From Taudactylus pleione (taxonomy: Eukaryota > Chordata > Amphibia > Anura > Myobatrachidae): a stretch of 64,000 nucleotides of DNA. The number at the start of each line of letters is the position of its first letter. Positions within the stretch are counted from its first letter, which is position 1. Where the stretch lies: assembly GCA_031769625.1 (NCBI GenBank), contig JAUIMM010000687.1, forward strand, positions 1 to 64,000, read 5' to 3'. Both the position numbers and the translations under genes were made by a program. This document shows positions 18,186 through 31,601 of the stretch, piece by piece. The notes below the pieces were generated by a model. The model made no database searches, was not told the DNA's origin, and saw only the letters and a list, made by a program, of their open reading frames with translations.

Positions 18186-18439
18186 CTGGGGTGGGAGGAG
18201 TGCTAGTGTTTTAGGGATGATTTTTTTGTAGTATGTTTATAATTTGTTTAAGGGGTGGTGTTATTTCAGTGATAGTACTTATTGGTGTTTTTGTTATTAA
18301 TAAGTTTTGTGGAAAGGATCTATGTCTTTGTTTGTTGTTTTTTTTTCTGGTAAGTTAATATGATGTACAGTAATTGGAATTTTTCTTTTGGTGGATGTTT
18401 TATTTTATAGAAAAGAAAAAAAAAAAAAAAAAAAAAAAA
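18186..18439 (+). other. LINE copy 2 variant 3' UTR lacking the terminal hairpin module
   Basis: Identical to other copies through GGTGGATG (18390-18397). Then TTTTATTTTATAGAAAAG (18398-18415), absent from other copies, and 24 A. The 88-nt GAAACC...GGTTTC module is missing exactly from its first base. The extra 18 nt could be read-through sequence of a different source transcript, an alternative end or filler made during insertion. Confidence 0.8.
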
Positions 18440-21067
18440 CAAAGTTGGAGTTTGTTCCCAAGCCTAGTGTTGGATGGGAGCCTGCAGACCCTTGTATTCT
18501 AAGGAGCCTTTTGGCGCCATGGATGTCAAAGATGGGCTTCATGGTTCTGACTTGATGGGGAGAAATGAGGCTCATGTGCCCAGTGCATTTTTGCTGTTTC
18601 TTGAATGATTGGAGCACTCCCCTAGGTCACTTCAGGCCTAACGGCATGATGCTGTACTGCTGCAGCCAATAGGTTTTGCTTGGTACTGTGGAAAAATCTA
18701 CCATGATCCAATACAGGGAAGCCTTAGTTCTAGACAGCGCTGTAGTGCATAACCACAACCTCAAGAACATCACGGGTCCTATATATATTTATATATATAT
18801 TATTATTTTTTTTTTTATTATTATTGTTTTTTACAGAAGCCATAGAAGTATGCTCCAATCACCCAGGAGAGTGTAAAAGCATGCTGTGCAAATAAGCACC
18901 ATTTCTCTTTAACCCACAAAAGCCAAAGACCCATCATCACAGAGCACCAGGGTACACCTTAGATTCAGGGTCTTCAGGCTCTCTTATGTCTCAAAGCTTG
19001 GGGGCTGCGCTTCTGATTTGGTACTTATCAGACACAAGCAGCTACCTCACATAGAGAGACATTGATAATTGCTGATGAACACAATGGGTAGTTTAAATCA
19101 TATACTATTACAATTAGGGAGAGCTATTTTTAAATAAAAAATAAATACATGTATATATTTATTAGAATTTCCAGTACTTATCATATGCTAATTACCAGTA
19201 ATTCAATGCTTAAATGTTAACTAAGCAGATAGATAGCGCACACATTACTTCATTTATAAGCATAAAGTTTAGCTGCAAAGTATTTTGCATATATACAAAT
19301 TATGTTGCAGCTGGTACATTTTAAGTGTAAATGAAGTAATATTTGCACTGTTTGCCCACTTAGTTGACTTTAAAAGATTAAATATATGATGCTTAGCATA
19401 TGGTAAGTATTATAAATGTAAACACATATACATTGATTTATAATGGTATTTGATATAAAGTGGTTTATAAAAAGATTATTTATGCTTTGTTCTCAAGTAT
19501 GGTCAGCTCATTGGGTCAGAGCTTGGGCTGGTAGTTAGAAACTGCAGCAGTAAATTAGGAGCATGGTATCTAGGAGACAGCACTGCAACTCCAAACCAAA
19601 CAGCAGATGCACCCCTGTATTTGTGTCCTTTTCTCCGATATATGTTTTTTCATTTGGCCTGGTTCAATTTCCCCCCCATGCTTTCCTTCTCCTTTTTAAT
19701 CTACACTTTAATTTCTTTGATTTAATGTTACCAAAAGAGAGCAGAGGATTTCAATGTCATTTAGAGCCTTGGAGTTATTACTTTTTTTTTCAATTCATTT
19801 CTATGTTATCAATTTAACATATGCAGACTTTTTTCCCTCCCTCTCTTTCTCTCTGGGTGCATGATTTGTGAATGCACTGCCTCCTGCAAGCCTCTGCCAC
19901 ATCCACAAACCAACTGGCAGCCTTTCTTTCTTCATGTCTTCTCTCGGCAGTTAATCAGACAGTCTAGAACCTTAATTGGAATGTTAACAGTGTTTACAGA
20001 ATGTTCAGGAGTCTACGGAATATTCATACTGTCCACAGAATGTTCAGGAGTGGCTGCCATGCAGTCACCATGGCATTAGAATGTAAACAGTCAGCTAGCA
20101 GATTCTGCCACTATAACAACATTCTTCTATGATGTCACAATCTACTGCTGCTTATAACCATTGCACTTCCTTGAAGAAGCCCACTTGAGGGAGACAAAGA
20201 CCTCAAGATTCATCATATCACTGCTTGTTCTTGCAAATGGAGAAAATGAATGCCTCCAGCTGGTCCAAAGTCAAACAATGAGGAAAATTCAAGCATTACA
20301 CACCTAAAATATATTTTCAAAATATGACAGAAATTATCTGAATAGTAAATGTGAACTACTCTAGCATATTTTGCCTCAATATAGAAATGTAACAAATATC
20401 CAAGTTGTTGGAAGTAATGGAGAGCAATTCATGCCTCCAACAGTTGTATCCATGTGGTTGCCCCTGCAATGGTGCGAAAAAGTCAAAACCGGAGACCTGA
20501 TAAACAATTTCCAAATGGCATTGCAGAAGTGTCATAGGGGTTGGATAATCATAACACAATAGAATATATTCATTATTTAATTAGCCAATCCTCTGCAAAT
20601 ACATCCACTTTACAGGGACTTTGACTTTAGTCCCAGAATTAGGCCTGAATAGAGGCAGATAAATGGAGACAAGACATGGAGGCAAAATGCGACACCAAAA
20701 GATCAGTCCTCTTCTTATCAGTTGTTTAATGAATCATATGAAGTGTTTATAAATGCAAAAGTGCAAACAGGTGAGTGCAGCAGCAGGTTGTATTGACATG
20801 TGATTGTAGAACAAGCACTGGGGGCATAGGCCTCATTTCTCCCCATCCCCTCAGAGCAAAATGGCCCCCATTGAGGGGAAAAAAATGAATCTTCAGGTCC
20901 CCCTTCACCGATACTAGTGGGACCCATGAGCACCCTTGATCCCTGGAGCCATTTTTTTTCAATAAATGGTCTCCTTAATTGTAATGGCATATGATTTATA
21001 CTACCCCTAATGGTATTTGTGATTTCTGTTCCTTTCTTCCACATGTTACATGGCTACTTTTGTATGT
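18440..21067 (+). repeat. Satellite unit U4 (first 7 bases lost at LINE junction)
   Basis: Starts at CAAAGTTGG because the LINE copy 2 insertion removed GATGTAA. It shares an extra ATT in the TA/T tract with U5. Private: CATTTCTATG near 19797 and CCTCTGCAAA near 20590. No gene seen. Confidence 0.95.
19175..19409. mobile_element. MITE-like palindrome in U4
   Basis: Same 235-bp foldback as in the other units. Confidence 0.7.
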
Positions 21068-23702
21068 GATGTAACAAAGTTGGAGTTTGTTCCCAAGCCT
21101 AGTGTTGGATGGGAGCCTGCAGACCCTTGTATTCTAAGGAGCCTTTTGGCGCCATGGATGTCAAAGATGGGCTTCATGGTTCTGACTTGATGGGGAGAAA
21201 TGAGGCTCATGTGCCCAGTGCATTTTTGCTGTTTCTTGAATGATTGGAGCACTCCCCTAGGTCACTTCAGGCCTAACGGCATGATGCTGTACTGCTGCAG
21301 CCAATAGGTTTTGCTTGGTACTGTGGAAAAATCTACCATGATCCAATACAGGGAAGCCTTAGTTCTAGACAGCGCTGTAGTGCATAACCACAACCTCAAG
21401 AACATCACGGGTCCTATATATATTTATATATATATTATTATTTTTTTTTTTATTATTATTGTTTTTTACAGAAGCCATAGAAGTATGCTCCAATCACCCA
21501 GGAGAGTGTAAAAGCATGCTGTGCAAATAAGCACCATTTCTCTTTAACCCACAAAAGCCAAAGACCCATCATCACAGAGCACCAGGGTACACCTTAGATT
21601 CAGGGTCTTCAGGCTCTCTTATGTCTCAAAGCTTGGGGGCTGCGCTTCTGATTTGGTACTTATCAGACACAAGCAGCTACCTCACATAGAGAGACATTGA
21701 TAATTGCTGATGAACACAATGGGTAGTTTAAATCATATACTATTACAATTAGGGAGAGCTATTTTTAAATAAAAAATAAATACATGTATATATTTATTAG
21801 AATTTCCAGTACTTATCATATGCTAATTACCAGTAATTCAATGCTTAAATGTTAACTAAGCAGATAGATAGCGCACACATTACTTCATTTATAAGCATAA
21901 AGTTTAGCTGCAAAGTATTTTGCATATATACAAATTATGTTGCAGCTGGTACATTTTAAGTGTAAATGAAGTAATATTTGCACTGTTTGCCCACTTAGTT
22001 GACTTTAAAAGATTAAATATATGATGCTTAGCATATGGTAAGTATTATAAATGTAAACACATATACATTGATTTATAATGGTATTTGATATAAAGTGGTT
22101 TATAAAAAGATTATTTATGCTTTGTTCTCAAGTATGGTCAGCTCATTGGGTCAGAGCTTGGGCTGGTAGTTAGAAACTGCAGCAGTAAATTAGGAGCATG
22201 GTATCTAGGAGACAGCACTGCAACTCCAAACCAAACAGCAGATGCACCCCTGTATTTGTGTCCTTTTCTCCGATATATGTTTTTTCATTTGGCCTGGTTC
22301 AATTTCCCCCCCATGCTTTCCTTCTCCTTTTTAATCTACACTTTAATTTCTTTGATTTAATGTTACCAAAAGAGAGCAGAGGATTTCAATGTCATTTAGA
22401 GCCTTGGAGTTATTACTTTTTTTTTCAATTCATCTCTATGTTATCAATTTAACATATGCAGACTTTTTTCCCTCCCTCTCTTTCTCTCTGGGTGCATGAT
22501 TTGTGAATGCACTGCCTCCTGCAAGCCTCTGCCACATCCACAAACCAACTGGCAGCCTTTCTTTCTTCATGTCTTCTCTCGGCAGTTAATCAGACAGTCT
22601 AGAACCTTAATTGGAATGTTAACAGTGTTTACAGAATGTTCAGGAGTCTACGGAATATTCATACTGTCCACAGAATGTTCAGGAGTGGCTGCCATGCAGT
22701 CACCATGGCATTAGAATGTAAACAGTCAGCTAGCAGATTCTGCCACTATAACAACATTCTTCTATGATGTCACAATCTACTGCTGCTTATAACCATTGCA
22801 CTTCCTTGAAGAAGCCCACTTGAGGGAGACAAAGACCTCAAGATTCATCATATCACTGCTTGTTCTTGCAAATGGAGAAAATGAATGCCTCCAGCTGGTC
22901 CAAAGTCAAACAATGAGGAAAATTCAAGCATTACACACCTAAAATATATTTTCAAAATATGACAGAAATTATCTGAATAGTAAATGTGAACTACTCTAGC
23001 ATATTTTGCCTCAATATAGAAATGTAACAAATATCCAAGTTGTTGGAAGTAATGGAGAGCAATTCATGCCTCCAACAGTTGTATCCATGTGGTTGCCCCT
23101 GCAATGGTGCGAAAAAGTCAAAACCGGAGACCTGATAAACAATTTCCAAATGGCATTGCAGAAGTGTCATAGGGGTTGGATAATCATAACACAATAGAAT
23201 ATATTCATTATTTAATTAGCCAATCCTCCGCAAATACATCCACTTTACAGGGACTTTGACTTTAGTCCCAGAATTAGGCCTGAATAGAGGCAGATAAATG
23301 GAGACAAGACATGGAGGCAAAATGCGACACCAAAAGATCAGTCCTCTTCTTATCAGTTGTTTAATGAATCATATGAAGTGTTTATAAATGCAAAAGTGCA
23401 AACAGGTGAGTGCAGCAGCAGGTTGTATTGACATGTGATTGTAGAACAAGCACTGGGGGCATAGGCCTCATTTCTCCCCATCCCCTCAGAGCAAAATGGC
23501 CCCCATTGAGGGGAAAAAAATGAATCTTCAGGTCCCCCTTCACCGATACTAGTGGGACCCATGAGCACCCTTGATCCCTGGAGCCATTTTTTTTCAATAA
23601 ATGGTCTCCTTAATTGTAATGGCATATGATTTATACTACCCCTAATGGTATTTGTGATTTCTGTTCCTTTCTTCCACATGTTACATGGCTACTTTTGTAT
23701 GT
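21068..23702 (+). repeat. Satellite unit U5 (2635 bp)
   Basis: Shares with U4 the extra ATT in the tract after the TA run. Otherwise the left-group form (GTGGTTG, CAAAATG, short TA). No gene seen. Confidence 0.95.
21810..22044. mobile_element. MITE-like palindrome in U5
   Basis: Same 235-bp foldback as in the other units. Confidence 0.7.
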
Positions 23703-26337
23703 GATGTAACAAAGTTGGAGTTTGTTCCCAAGCCTAGTGTTGGATGGGAGCCTGCAGACCCTTGTATTCTAAGGAGCCTTTTGGCGCCATGGATGTCAAA
23801 GATGGGCTTCATGGTTCTGACTTGATGGGGAGAAATGAGGCTCATGTGCCCAGTGCATTTTTGCTGTTTCTTGAATGATTGGAGCACTCCCCTAGGTCAC
23901 TTCAGGCCTAACGGCATGATGCTGTACTGCTGCAGCCAATAGGTTTTGCTTGGTACTGTGGAAAAATCTACCATGATCCAATACAGGGAAGCCTTAGTTC
24001 TAGACAGCGCTGTAGTGCATAACCACAACCTCAAGAACATCACGGGTCCTATATATATTTATATATATATTATTTTTTTTTTTTTTATTATTATTGTTTT
24101 TTACAGAAGCCATAGAAGTATGCTCCAATCACCCAGGAGAGTGTAAAAGCATGCTGTGCAAATAAGCACCATTTCTCTTTAACCCACAAAAGCCAAAGAC
24201 CCATCATCACAGAGCACCAGGGTACACCTTAGATTCAGGGTCTTCAGGCTCTCTTATGTCTCAAAGCTTGGGGGCTGCGCTTCTGATTTGGTACTTATCA
24301 GACACAAGCAGCTACCTCACATAGAGAGACATTGATAATTGCTGATGAACACAATGGGTAGTTTAAATCATATACTATTACAATTAGGGAGAGCTATTTT
24401 TAAATAAAAAATAAATACATGTATATATTTATTAGAATTTCCAGTACTTATCATATGCTAATTACCAGTAATTCAATGCTTAAATGTTAACTAAGCAGAT
24501 AGATAGCGCACACATTACTTCATTTATAAGCATAAAGTTTAGCTGCAAAGTATTTTGCATATATACAAATTATGTTGCAGCTGGTACATTTTAAGTGTAA
24601 ATGAAGTAATATTTGCACTGTTTGCCCACTTAGTTGACTTTAAAAGATTAAATATATGATGCTTAGCATATGGTAAGTATTATAAATGTAAACACATATA
24701 CATTGATTTATAATGGTATTTGATATAAAGTGGTTTATAAAAAGATTATTTATGCTTTGTTCTCAAGTATGGTCAGCTCATTGGGTCAGAGCTTGGGCTG
24801 GTAGTTAGAAACTGCAGCAGTAAATTAGGAGCATGGTATCTAGGAGACAGCACTGCAACTCCAAACCAAACAGCAGATGCACCCCTGTATTTGTGTCCTT
24901 TTCTCCGATATATGTTTTTTCATTTGGCCTGGTTCAATTTCCCCCCCATGCTTTCCTTCTCCTTTTTAATCTACACTTTAATTTCTTTGATTTAATGTTA
25001 CCAAAAGAGAGCAGAGGATTTCAATGTCATTTAGAGCCTTGGAGTTATTACTTTTTTTTTCAATTCATCTCTATGTTATCAATTTAACATATGCAGACTT
25101 TTTTCCCTCCCTCTCTTTCTCTCTGGGTGCATGATTTGTGAATGCACTGCCTCCTGCAAGCCTCTGCCACATCCACAAACCAACTGGCAGCCTTTCTTTC
25201 TTCATGTCTTCTCTCGGCAGTTAATCAGACAGTCTAGAACCTTAATTGGAATGTTAACAGTGTTTACAGAATGTTCAGGAGTCTACGGAATATTCATACT
25301 GTCCACAGAATGTTCAGGAGTGGCTGCCATGCAGTCACCATGGCATTAGAATGTAAACAGTCAGCTAGCAGATTCTGCCACTATAACAACATTCTTCTAT
25401 GATGTCACAATCTACTGCTGCTTATAACCATTGCACTTCCTTGAAGAAGCCCACTTGAGGGAGACAAAGACCTCAAGATTCATCATATCACTGCTTGTTC
25501 TTGCAAATGGAGAAAATGAATGCCTCCAGCTGGTCCAAAGTCAAACAATGAGGAAAATTCAAGCATTACACACCTAAAATATATTTTCAAAATATGACAG
25601 AAATTATCTGAATAGTAAATGTGAACTACTCTAGCATATTTTGCCTCAATATAGAAATGTAACAAATATCCAAGTTGTTGGAAGTAATGGAGAGCAATTC
25701 ATGCCTCCAACAGTTGTATCCATGTGGTTGCCCCTGCAATGGTGCGAAAAAGTCAAAACCGGAGACCTGATAAACAATTTCCAAATGGCATTGCAGAAGT
25801 GTCATAGGGGTTGGATAATCATAACACAATAGAATATATTCATTATTTAATTAGCCAATCCTCCGCAAATACATCCACTTTACAGGGACTTTGACTTTAG
25901 TCCCAGAATTAGGCCTGAATAGAGGCAGATAAATGGAGACAAGACATGGAGGCAAAATGCGACACCAAAAGATCAGTCCTCTTCTTATCAGTTGTTTAAT
26001 GAATCATATGAAGTGTTTATAAATGCAAAAGTGCAAACAGGTGAGTGCAGCAGCAGGTTGTATTGACATGTGATTGTAGAACAAGCACTGGGGGCATAGG
26101 CCTCATTTCTCCCCATCCCCTCAGAGCAAAATGGCCCCCATTGAGGGGAAAAAAATGAATCTTCAGGTCCCCCTTCACCGATACTAGTGGGACCCATGAG
26201 CACCCTTGATCCCTGGAGCCATTTTTTTTCAATAAATGGTCTCCTTAATTGTAATGGCATATGATTTATACTACCCCTAATGGTATTTGTGATTTCTGTT
26301 CCTTTCTTCCACATGTTACATGGCTACTTTTGTATGT
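23703..26337 (+). repeat. Satellite unit U6 (2635 bp)
   Basis: Carries the longer T run also seen in U3. Left-group form elsewhere. No gene seen. Confidence 0.95.
24445..24679. mobile_element. MITE-like palindrome in U6
   Basis: Same 235-bp foldback as in the other units. Confidence 0.7.
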
Positions 26338-28969
26338 GATGTAACAAAGTTGGAGTTTGTTCCCAAGCCTAGTGTTGGATGGGAGCCTGCAGACCCTTGT
26401 ATTCTAAGGAGCCTTTTGGCGCCATGGATGTCAAAGATGGGCTTCATGGTTCTGACTTGATGGGGAGAAATGAGGCTCATGTGCCCAGTGCATTTTTGCT
26501 GTTTCTTGAATGATTGGAGCACTCCCCTAGGTCACTTCAGGCCTAACGGCATGATGCTGTACTGCTGCAGCCAATAGGTTTTGCTTGGTACTGTGGAAAA
26601 ATCTACCATGATCCAATACAGGGAAGCCTTAGTTCTAGACAGCGCTGTAGTGCATAACCACAACCTCAAGAACATCACGGGTCCTATATATATTTATATA
26701 TATATTATTTTTTTTTTTATTATTATTGTTTTTTACAGAAGCCATAGAAGTATGCTCCAATCACCCAGGAGAGTGTAAAAGCATGCTGTGCAAATAAGCA
26801 CCATTTCTCTTTAACCCACAAAAGCCAAAGACCCATCATCACAGAGCACCAGGGTACACCTTAGATTCAGGGTCTTCAGGCTCTCTTATGTCTCAAAGCT
26901 TGGGGGCTGCGTTTCTGATTTGGTACTTATCAGACACAAGCAGCTACCTCACATAGAGAGACATTGATAATTGCTGATGAACACAATGGGTAGTTTAAAT
27001 CATATACTATTACAATTAGGGAGAGCTATTTTTAAATAAAAAATAAATACATGTATATATTTATTAGAATTTCCAGTACTTATCATATGCTAATTACCAG
27101 TAATTCAATGCTTAAATGTTAACTAAGCAGATAGATAGCGCACACATTACTTCATTTATAAGCATAAAGTTTAGCTGCAAAGTATTTTGCATATATACAA
27201 ATTATGTTGCAGCTGGTACATTTTAAGTGTAAATGAAGTAATATTTGCACTGTTTGCCCACTTAGTTGACTTTAAAAGATTAAATATATGATGCTTAGCA
27301 TATGGTAAGTATTATAAATGTAAACACATATACATTGATTTATAATGGTATTTGATATAAAGTGGTTTATAAAAAGATTATTTATGCTTTGTTCTCAAGT
27401 ATGGTCAGCTCATTGGGTCAGAGCTTGGGCTGGTAGTTAGAAACTGCAGCAGTAAATTAGGAGCATGGTATCTAGGAGACAGCACTGCAACTCCAAACCA
27501 AACAGCAGATGCACCCCTGTATTTGTGTCCTTTTCTCCGATATATGTTTTTTCATTTGGCCTGGTTCAATTTCCCCCCCATGCTTTCCTTCTCCTTTTTA
27601 ATCTACACTTTAATTTCTTTGATTTAATGTTACCAAAAGAGAGCAGAGGATTTCAATGTCATTTAGAGCCTTGGAGTTATTACTTTTTTTTTCAATTCAT
27701 CTCTATGTTATCAATTTAACATATGCAGACTTTTTTCCCTCCCTCTCTTTCTCTCTGGGTGCATGATTTGTGAATGCACTGCCTCCTGCAAGCCTCTGCC
27801 ACATCCACAAACCAACTGGCAGCCTTTCTTTCTTCATGTCTTCTCTCGGCAGTTAATCAGACAGTCTAGAACCTTAATTGGAATGTTAACAGTGTTTACA
27901 GAATGTTCAGGAGTCTACGGAATATTCATACTGTCCACAGAATGTTCAGGAGTGGCTGCCATGCAGTCACCATGGCATTAGAATGTAAACAGTCAGCTAG
28001 CAGATTCTGCCACTATAACAACATTCTTCTATGATGTCACAATCTACTGCTGCTTATAACCATTGCACTTCCTTGAAGAAGCCCACTTGAGGGAGACAAA
28101 GACCTCAAGATTCATCATATCACTGCTTGTTCTTGCAAATGGAGAAAATGAATGCCTCCAGCTGGTCCAAAGTCAAACAATGAGGAAAATTCAAGCATTA
28201 CACACCTAAAATATATTTTCAAAATATGACAGAAATTATCTGAATAGTAAATGTGAACTACTCTAGCATATTTTGCCTCAATATAGAAATGTAACAAATA
28301 TCCAAGTTGTTGGAAGTAATGGAGAGCAATTCATGCCTCCAACAGTTGTATCCATGTGGTTGCCCCTGCAATGGTGCGAAAAAGTCAAAACCGGAGACCT
28401 GATAAACAATTTCCAAATGGCATTGCAGAAGTGTCATAGGGGTTGGATAATCCTAACACAATAGAATATATTCATTATTTAATTAGCCAATCCTCCGCAA
28501 ATACATCCACTTTACAGGGACTTTGACTTTAGTCCCAGAATTAGGCCTGAATAGAGGCAGATAAATGGAGACAAGACATGGAGGCAAAATGCGACACCAA
28601 AAGATCAGTCCTCTTCTTATCAGTTGTTTAATGAATCATATGAAGTGTTTATAAATGCAAAAGTGCAAACAGGTGAGTGCAGCAGCAGGTTGTATTGACA
28701 TGTGATTGTAGAACAAGCACTGGGGGCATAGGCCTCATTTCTCCCCATCCCCTCAGAGCAAAATGGCCCCCATTGAGGGGAAAAAAATGAATCTTCAGGT
28801 CCCCCTTCACCGATACTAGTGGGACCCATGAGCACCCTTGATCCCTGGAGCCATTTTTTTTCAATAAATGGTCTCCTTAATTGTAATGGCATATGATTTA
28901 TACTACCCCTAATGGTATTTGTGATTTCTGTTCTTTTCTTCCACATGTTACATGGCTACTTTTGTATGT
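26338..28969 (+). repeat. Satellite unit U7 (2632 bp)
   Basis: Variants ATCCTAACAC near 28451 and TTCTTTTCTTCC near 28930 are shared only with U8, so U7 and U8 are a recent duplicate pair. Private GCGTTTCTG near 26909. No gene seen. Confidence 0.95.
27077..27311. mobile_element. MITE-like palindrome in U7
   Basis: Same 235-bp foldback as in the other units. Confidence 0.7.
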
Positions 28970-31601
28970 GATGTAACAAAGTTGGAGTTTGTTCCCAAGC
29001 CTAGTGTTGGATGGGAGCCTGCAGACCCTTGTATTCTAAGGAGCCTTTTGGCGCCATGGATGTCAAAGATGGGCTTCATGGTTCTGACTTGATGGGGAGA
29101 AATGAGGCTCATGTGCCCAGTGCATTTTTGCTGTTTCTTGAATGATTGGAGCACTCCCCTAGGTCACTTCAGGCCTAACGGCATGATGCTGTACTGCTGC
29201 AGCCAATAGGTTTTGCTTGGTACTGTGGAAAAATCTACCATGATCCAATACAGGGAAGCCTTAGTTCTAGACAGCGCTGTAGTGCATAACCACAACCTCA
29301 AGAACATCACGGGTCCTATATATATTTATATATATATTATTTTTTTTTTTATTATTATTGTTTTTTACAGAAGCCATAGAAGTATGCTCCAATCACCCAG
29401 GAGAGTGTAAAAGCATGCTGTGCAAATAAGCACCATTTCTCTTTAACCCACAAAAGCCAAAGACCCATCATCACAGAGCACCAGGGTACACCTTAGATTC
29501 AGGGTCTTCAGGCTCTCTTATGTCTCAAAGCTTGGGGGCTGCGCTTCTGATTTGGTACTTATCAGACACAAGCAGCTACCTCACATAGAGAGACATTGAT
29601 AATTGCTGATGAACACAATGGGTAGTTTAAATCATATACTATTACAATTAGGGAGAGCTATTTTTAAATAAAAAATAAATACATGTATATATTTATTAGA
29701 ATTTCCAGTACTTATCATATGCTAATTACCAGTAATTCAATGCTTAAATGTTAACTAAGCAGATAGATAGCGCACACATTACTTCATTTATAAGCATAAA
29801 GTTTAGCTGCAAAGTATTTTGCATATATACAAATTATGTTGCAGCTGGTACATTTTAAGTGTAAATGAAGTAATATTTGCACTGTTTGCCCACTTAGTTG
29901 ACTTTAAAAGATTAAATATATGATGCTTAGCATATGGTAAGTATTATAAATGTAAACACATATACATTGATTTATAATGGTATTTGATATAAAGTGGTTT
30001 ATAAAAAGATTATTTATGCTTTGTTCTCAAGTATGGTCAGCTCATTGGGTCAGAGCTTGGGCTGGTAGTTAGAAACTGCAGCAGTAAATTAGGAGCATGG
30101 TATCTAGGAGACAGCACTGCAACTCCAAACCAAACAGCAGATGCACCCCTGTATTTGTGTCCTTTTCTCCGATATATGTTTTTTCATTTGGCCTGGTTCA
30201 ATTTCCCCCCCATGCTTTCCTTCTCCTTTTTAATCTACACTTTAATTTCTTTGATTTAATGTTACCAAAAGAGAGCAGAGGATTTCAATGTCATTTAGAG
30301 CCTTGGAGTTATTACTTTTTTTTTCAATTCATCTCTATGTTATCAATTTAACATATGCAGACTTTTTTCCCTCCCTCTCTTTCTCTCTGGGTGCATGATT
30401 TGTGAATGCACTGCCTCCTGCAAGCCTCTGCCACATCCACAAACCAACTGGCAGCCTTTCTTTCTTCATGTCTTCTCTCGGCAGTTAATCAGACAGTCTA
30501 GAACCTTAATTGGAATGTTAACAGTGTTTACAGAATGTTCAGGAGTCTACGGAATATTCATACTGTCCACAGAATGTTCAGGAGTGGCTGCCATGCAGTC
30601 ACCATGGCATTAGAATGTAAACAGTCAGCTAGCAGATTCTGCCACTATAACAACATTCTTCTATGATGTCACAATCTACTGCTGCTTATAACCATTGCAC
30701 TTCCTTGAAGAAGCCCACTTGAGGGAGACAAAGACCTCAAGATTCATCATATCACTGCTTGTTCTTGCAAATGGAGAAAATGAATGCCTCCAGCTGGTCC
30801 AAAGTCAAACAATGAGGAAAATTCAAGCATTACACACCTAAAATATATTTTCAAAATATGACAGAAATTATCTGAATAGTAAATGTGAACTACTCTAGCA
30901 TATTTTGCCTCAATATAGAAATGTAACAAATATCCAAGTTGTTGGAAGTAATGGAGAGCAATTCATGCCTCCAACAGTTGTATCCATGTGGTTGCCCCTG
31001 CAATGGTGCGAAAAAGTCAAAACCGGAGACCTGATAAACAATTTCCAAATGGCATTGCAGAAGTGTCATAGGGGTTGGATAATCCTAACACAATAGAATA
31101 TATTCATTATTTAATTAGCCAATCCTCCGCAAATACATCCACTTTACAGGGACTTTGACTTTAGTCCCAGAATTAGGCCTGAATAGAGGCAGATAAATGG
31201 AGACAAGACATGGAGGCAAAATGCGACACCAAAAGATCAGTCCTCTTCTTATCAGTTGTTTAATGAATCATATGAAGTGTTTATAAATGCAAAAGTGCAA
31301 ACAGGTGAGTGCAGCAGCAGGTTGTATTGACATGTGATTGTAGAACAAGCACTGGGGGCATAGGCCTCATTTCTCCCCATCCCCTCAGAGCAAAATGGCC
31401 CCCATTGAGGGGAAAAAAATGAATCTTCAGGTCCCCCTTCACCGATACTAGTGGGACCCATGAGCACCCTTGATCCCTGGAGCCATTTTTTTTCAATAAA
31501 TGGTCTCCTTAATTGTAATGGCATATGATTTATACTACCCCTAATGGTATTTGTGATTTCTGTTCTTTTCTTCCACATGTTACATGGCTACTTTTGTATG
31601 T
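28970..31601 (+). repeat. Satellite unit U8 (2632 bp)
   Basis: Shares the two diagnostic variants of U7 (near 31083 and 31562). Last unit with CAAAATG. No gene seen. Confidence 0.95.
29709..29943. mobile_element. MITE-like palindrome in U8
   Basis: Same 235-bp foldback as in the other units. Confidence 0.7.

Larger units (their letters stand above)
13056..18439 (+). mobile_element. Tx1-like LINE copy 2, complete 5' end, variant 3' end
   Basis: Full element: 162-nt 5' UTR, ORF1, 57-nt spacer, ORF2, shortened 3' UTR and A tail. Left flank TTTTGTATGT is intact; the right flank resumes at (A)CAAAG, so about 5-7 bp of target was lost and there is no target-site duplication. The 3' UTR matches other copies only to G18397. 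The terminal 88-nt module is missing and is replaced by 18 nt of unrelated sequence (18398-18415) and 24 A. Both ORFs are intact, so the parent lineage is likely active. Its unique tail shows it was an independent insertion and not an array duplicate of copies 1 or 3. Confidence 0.95.
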
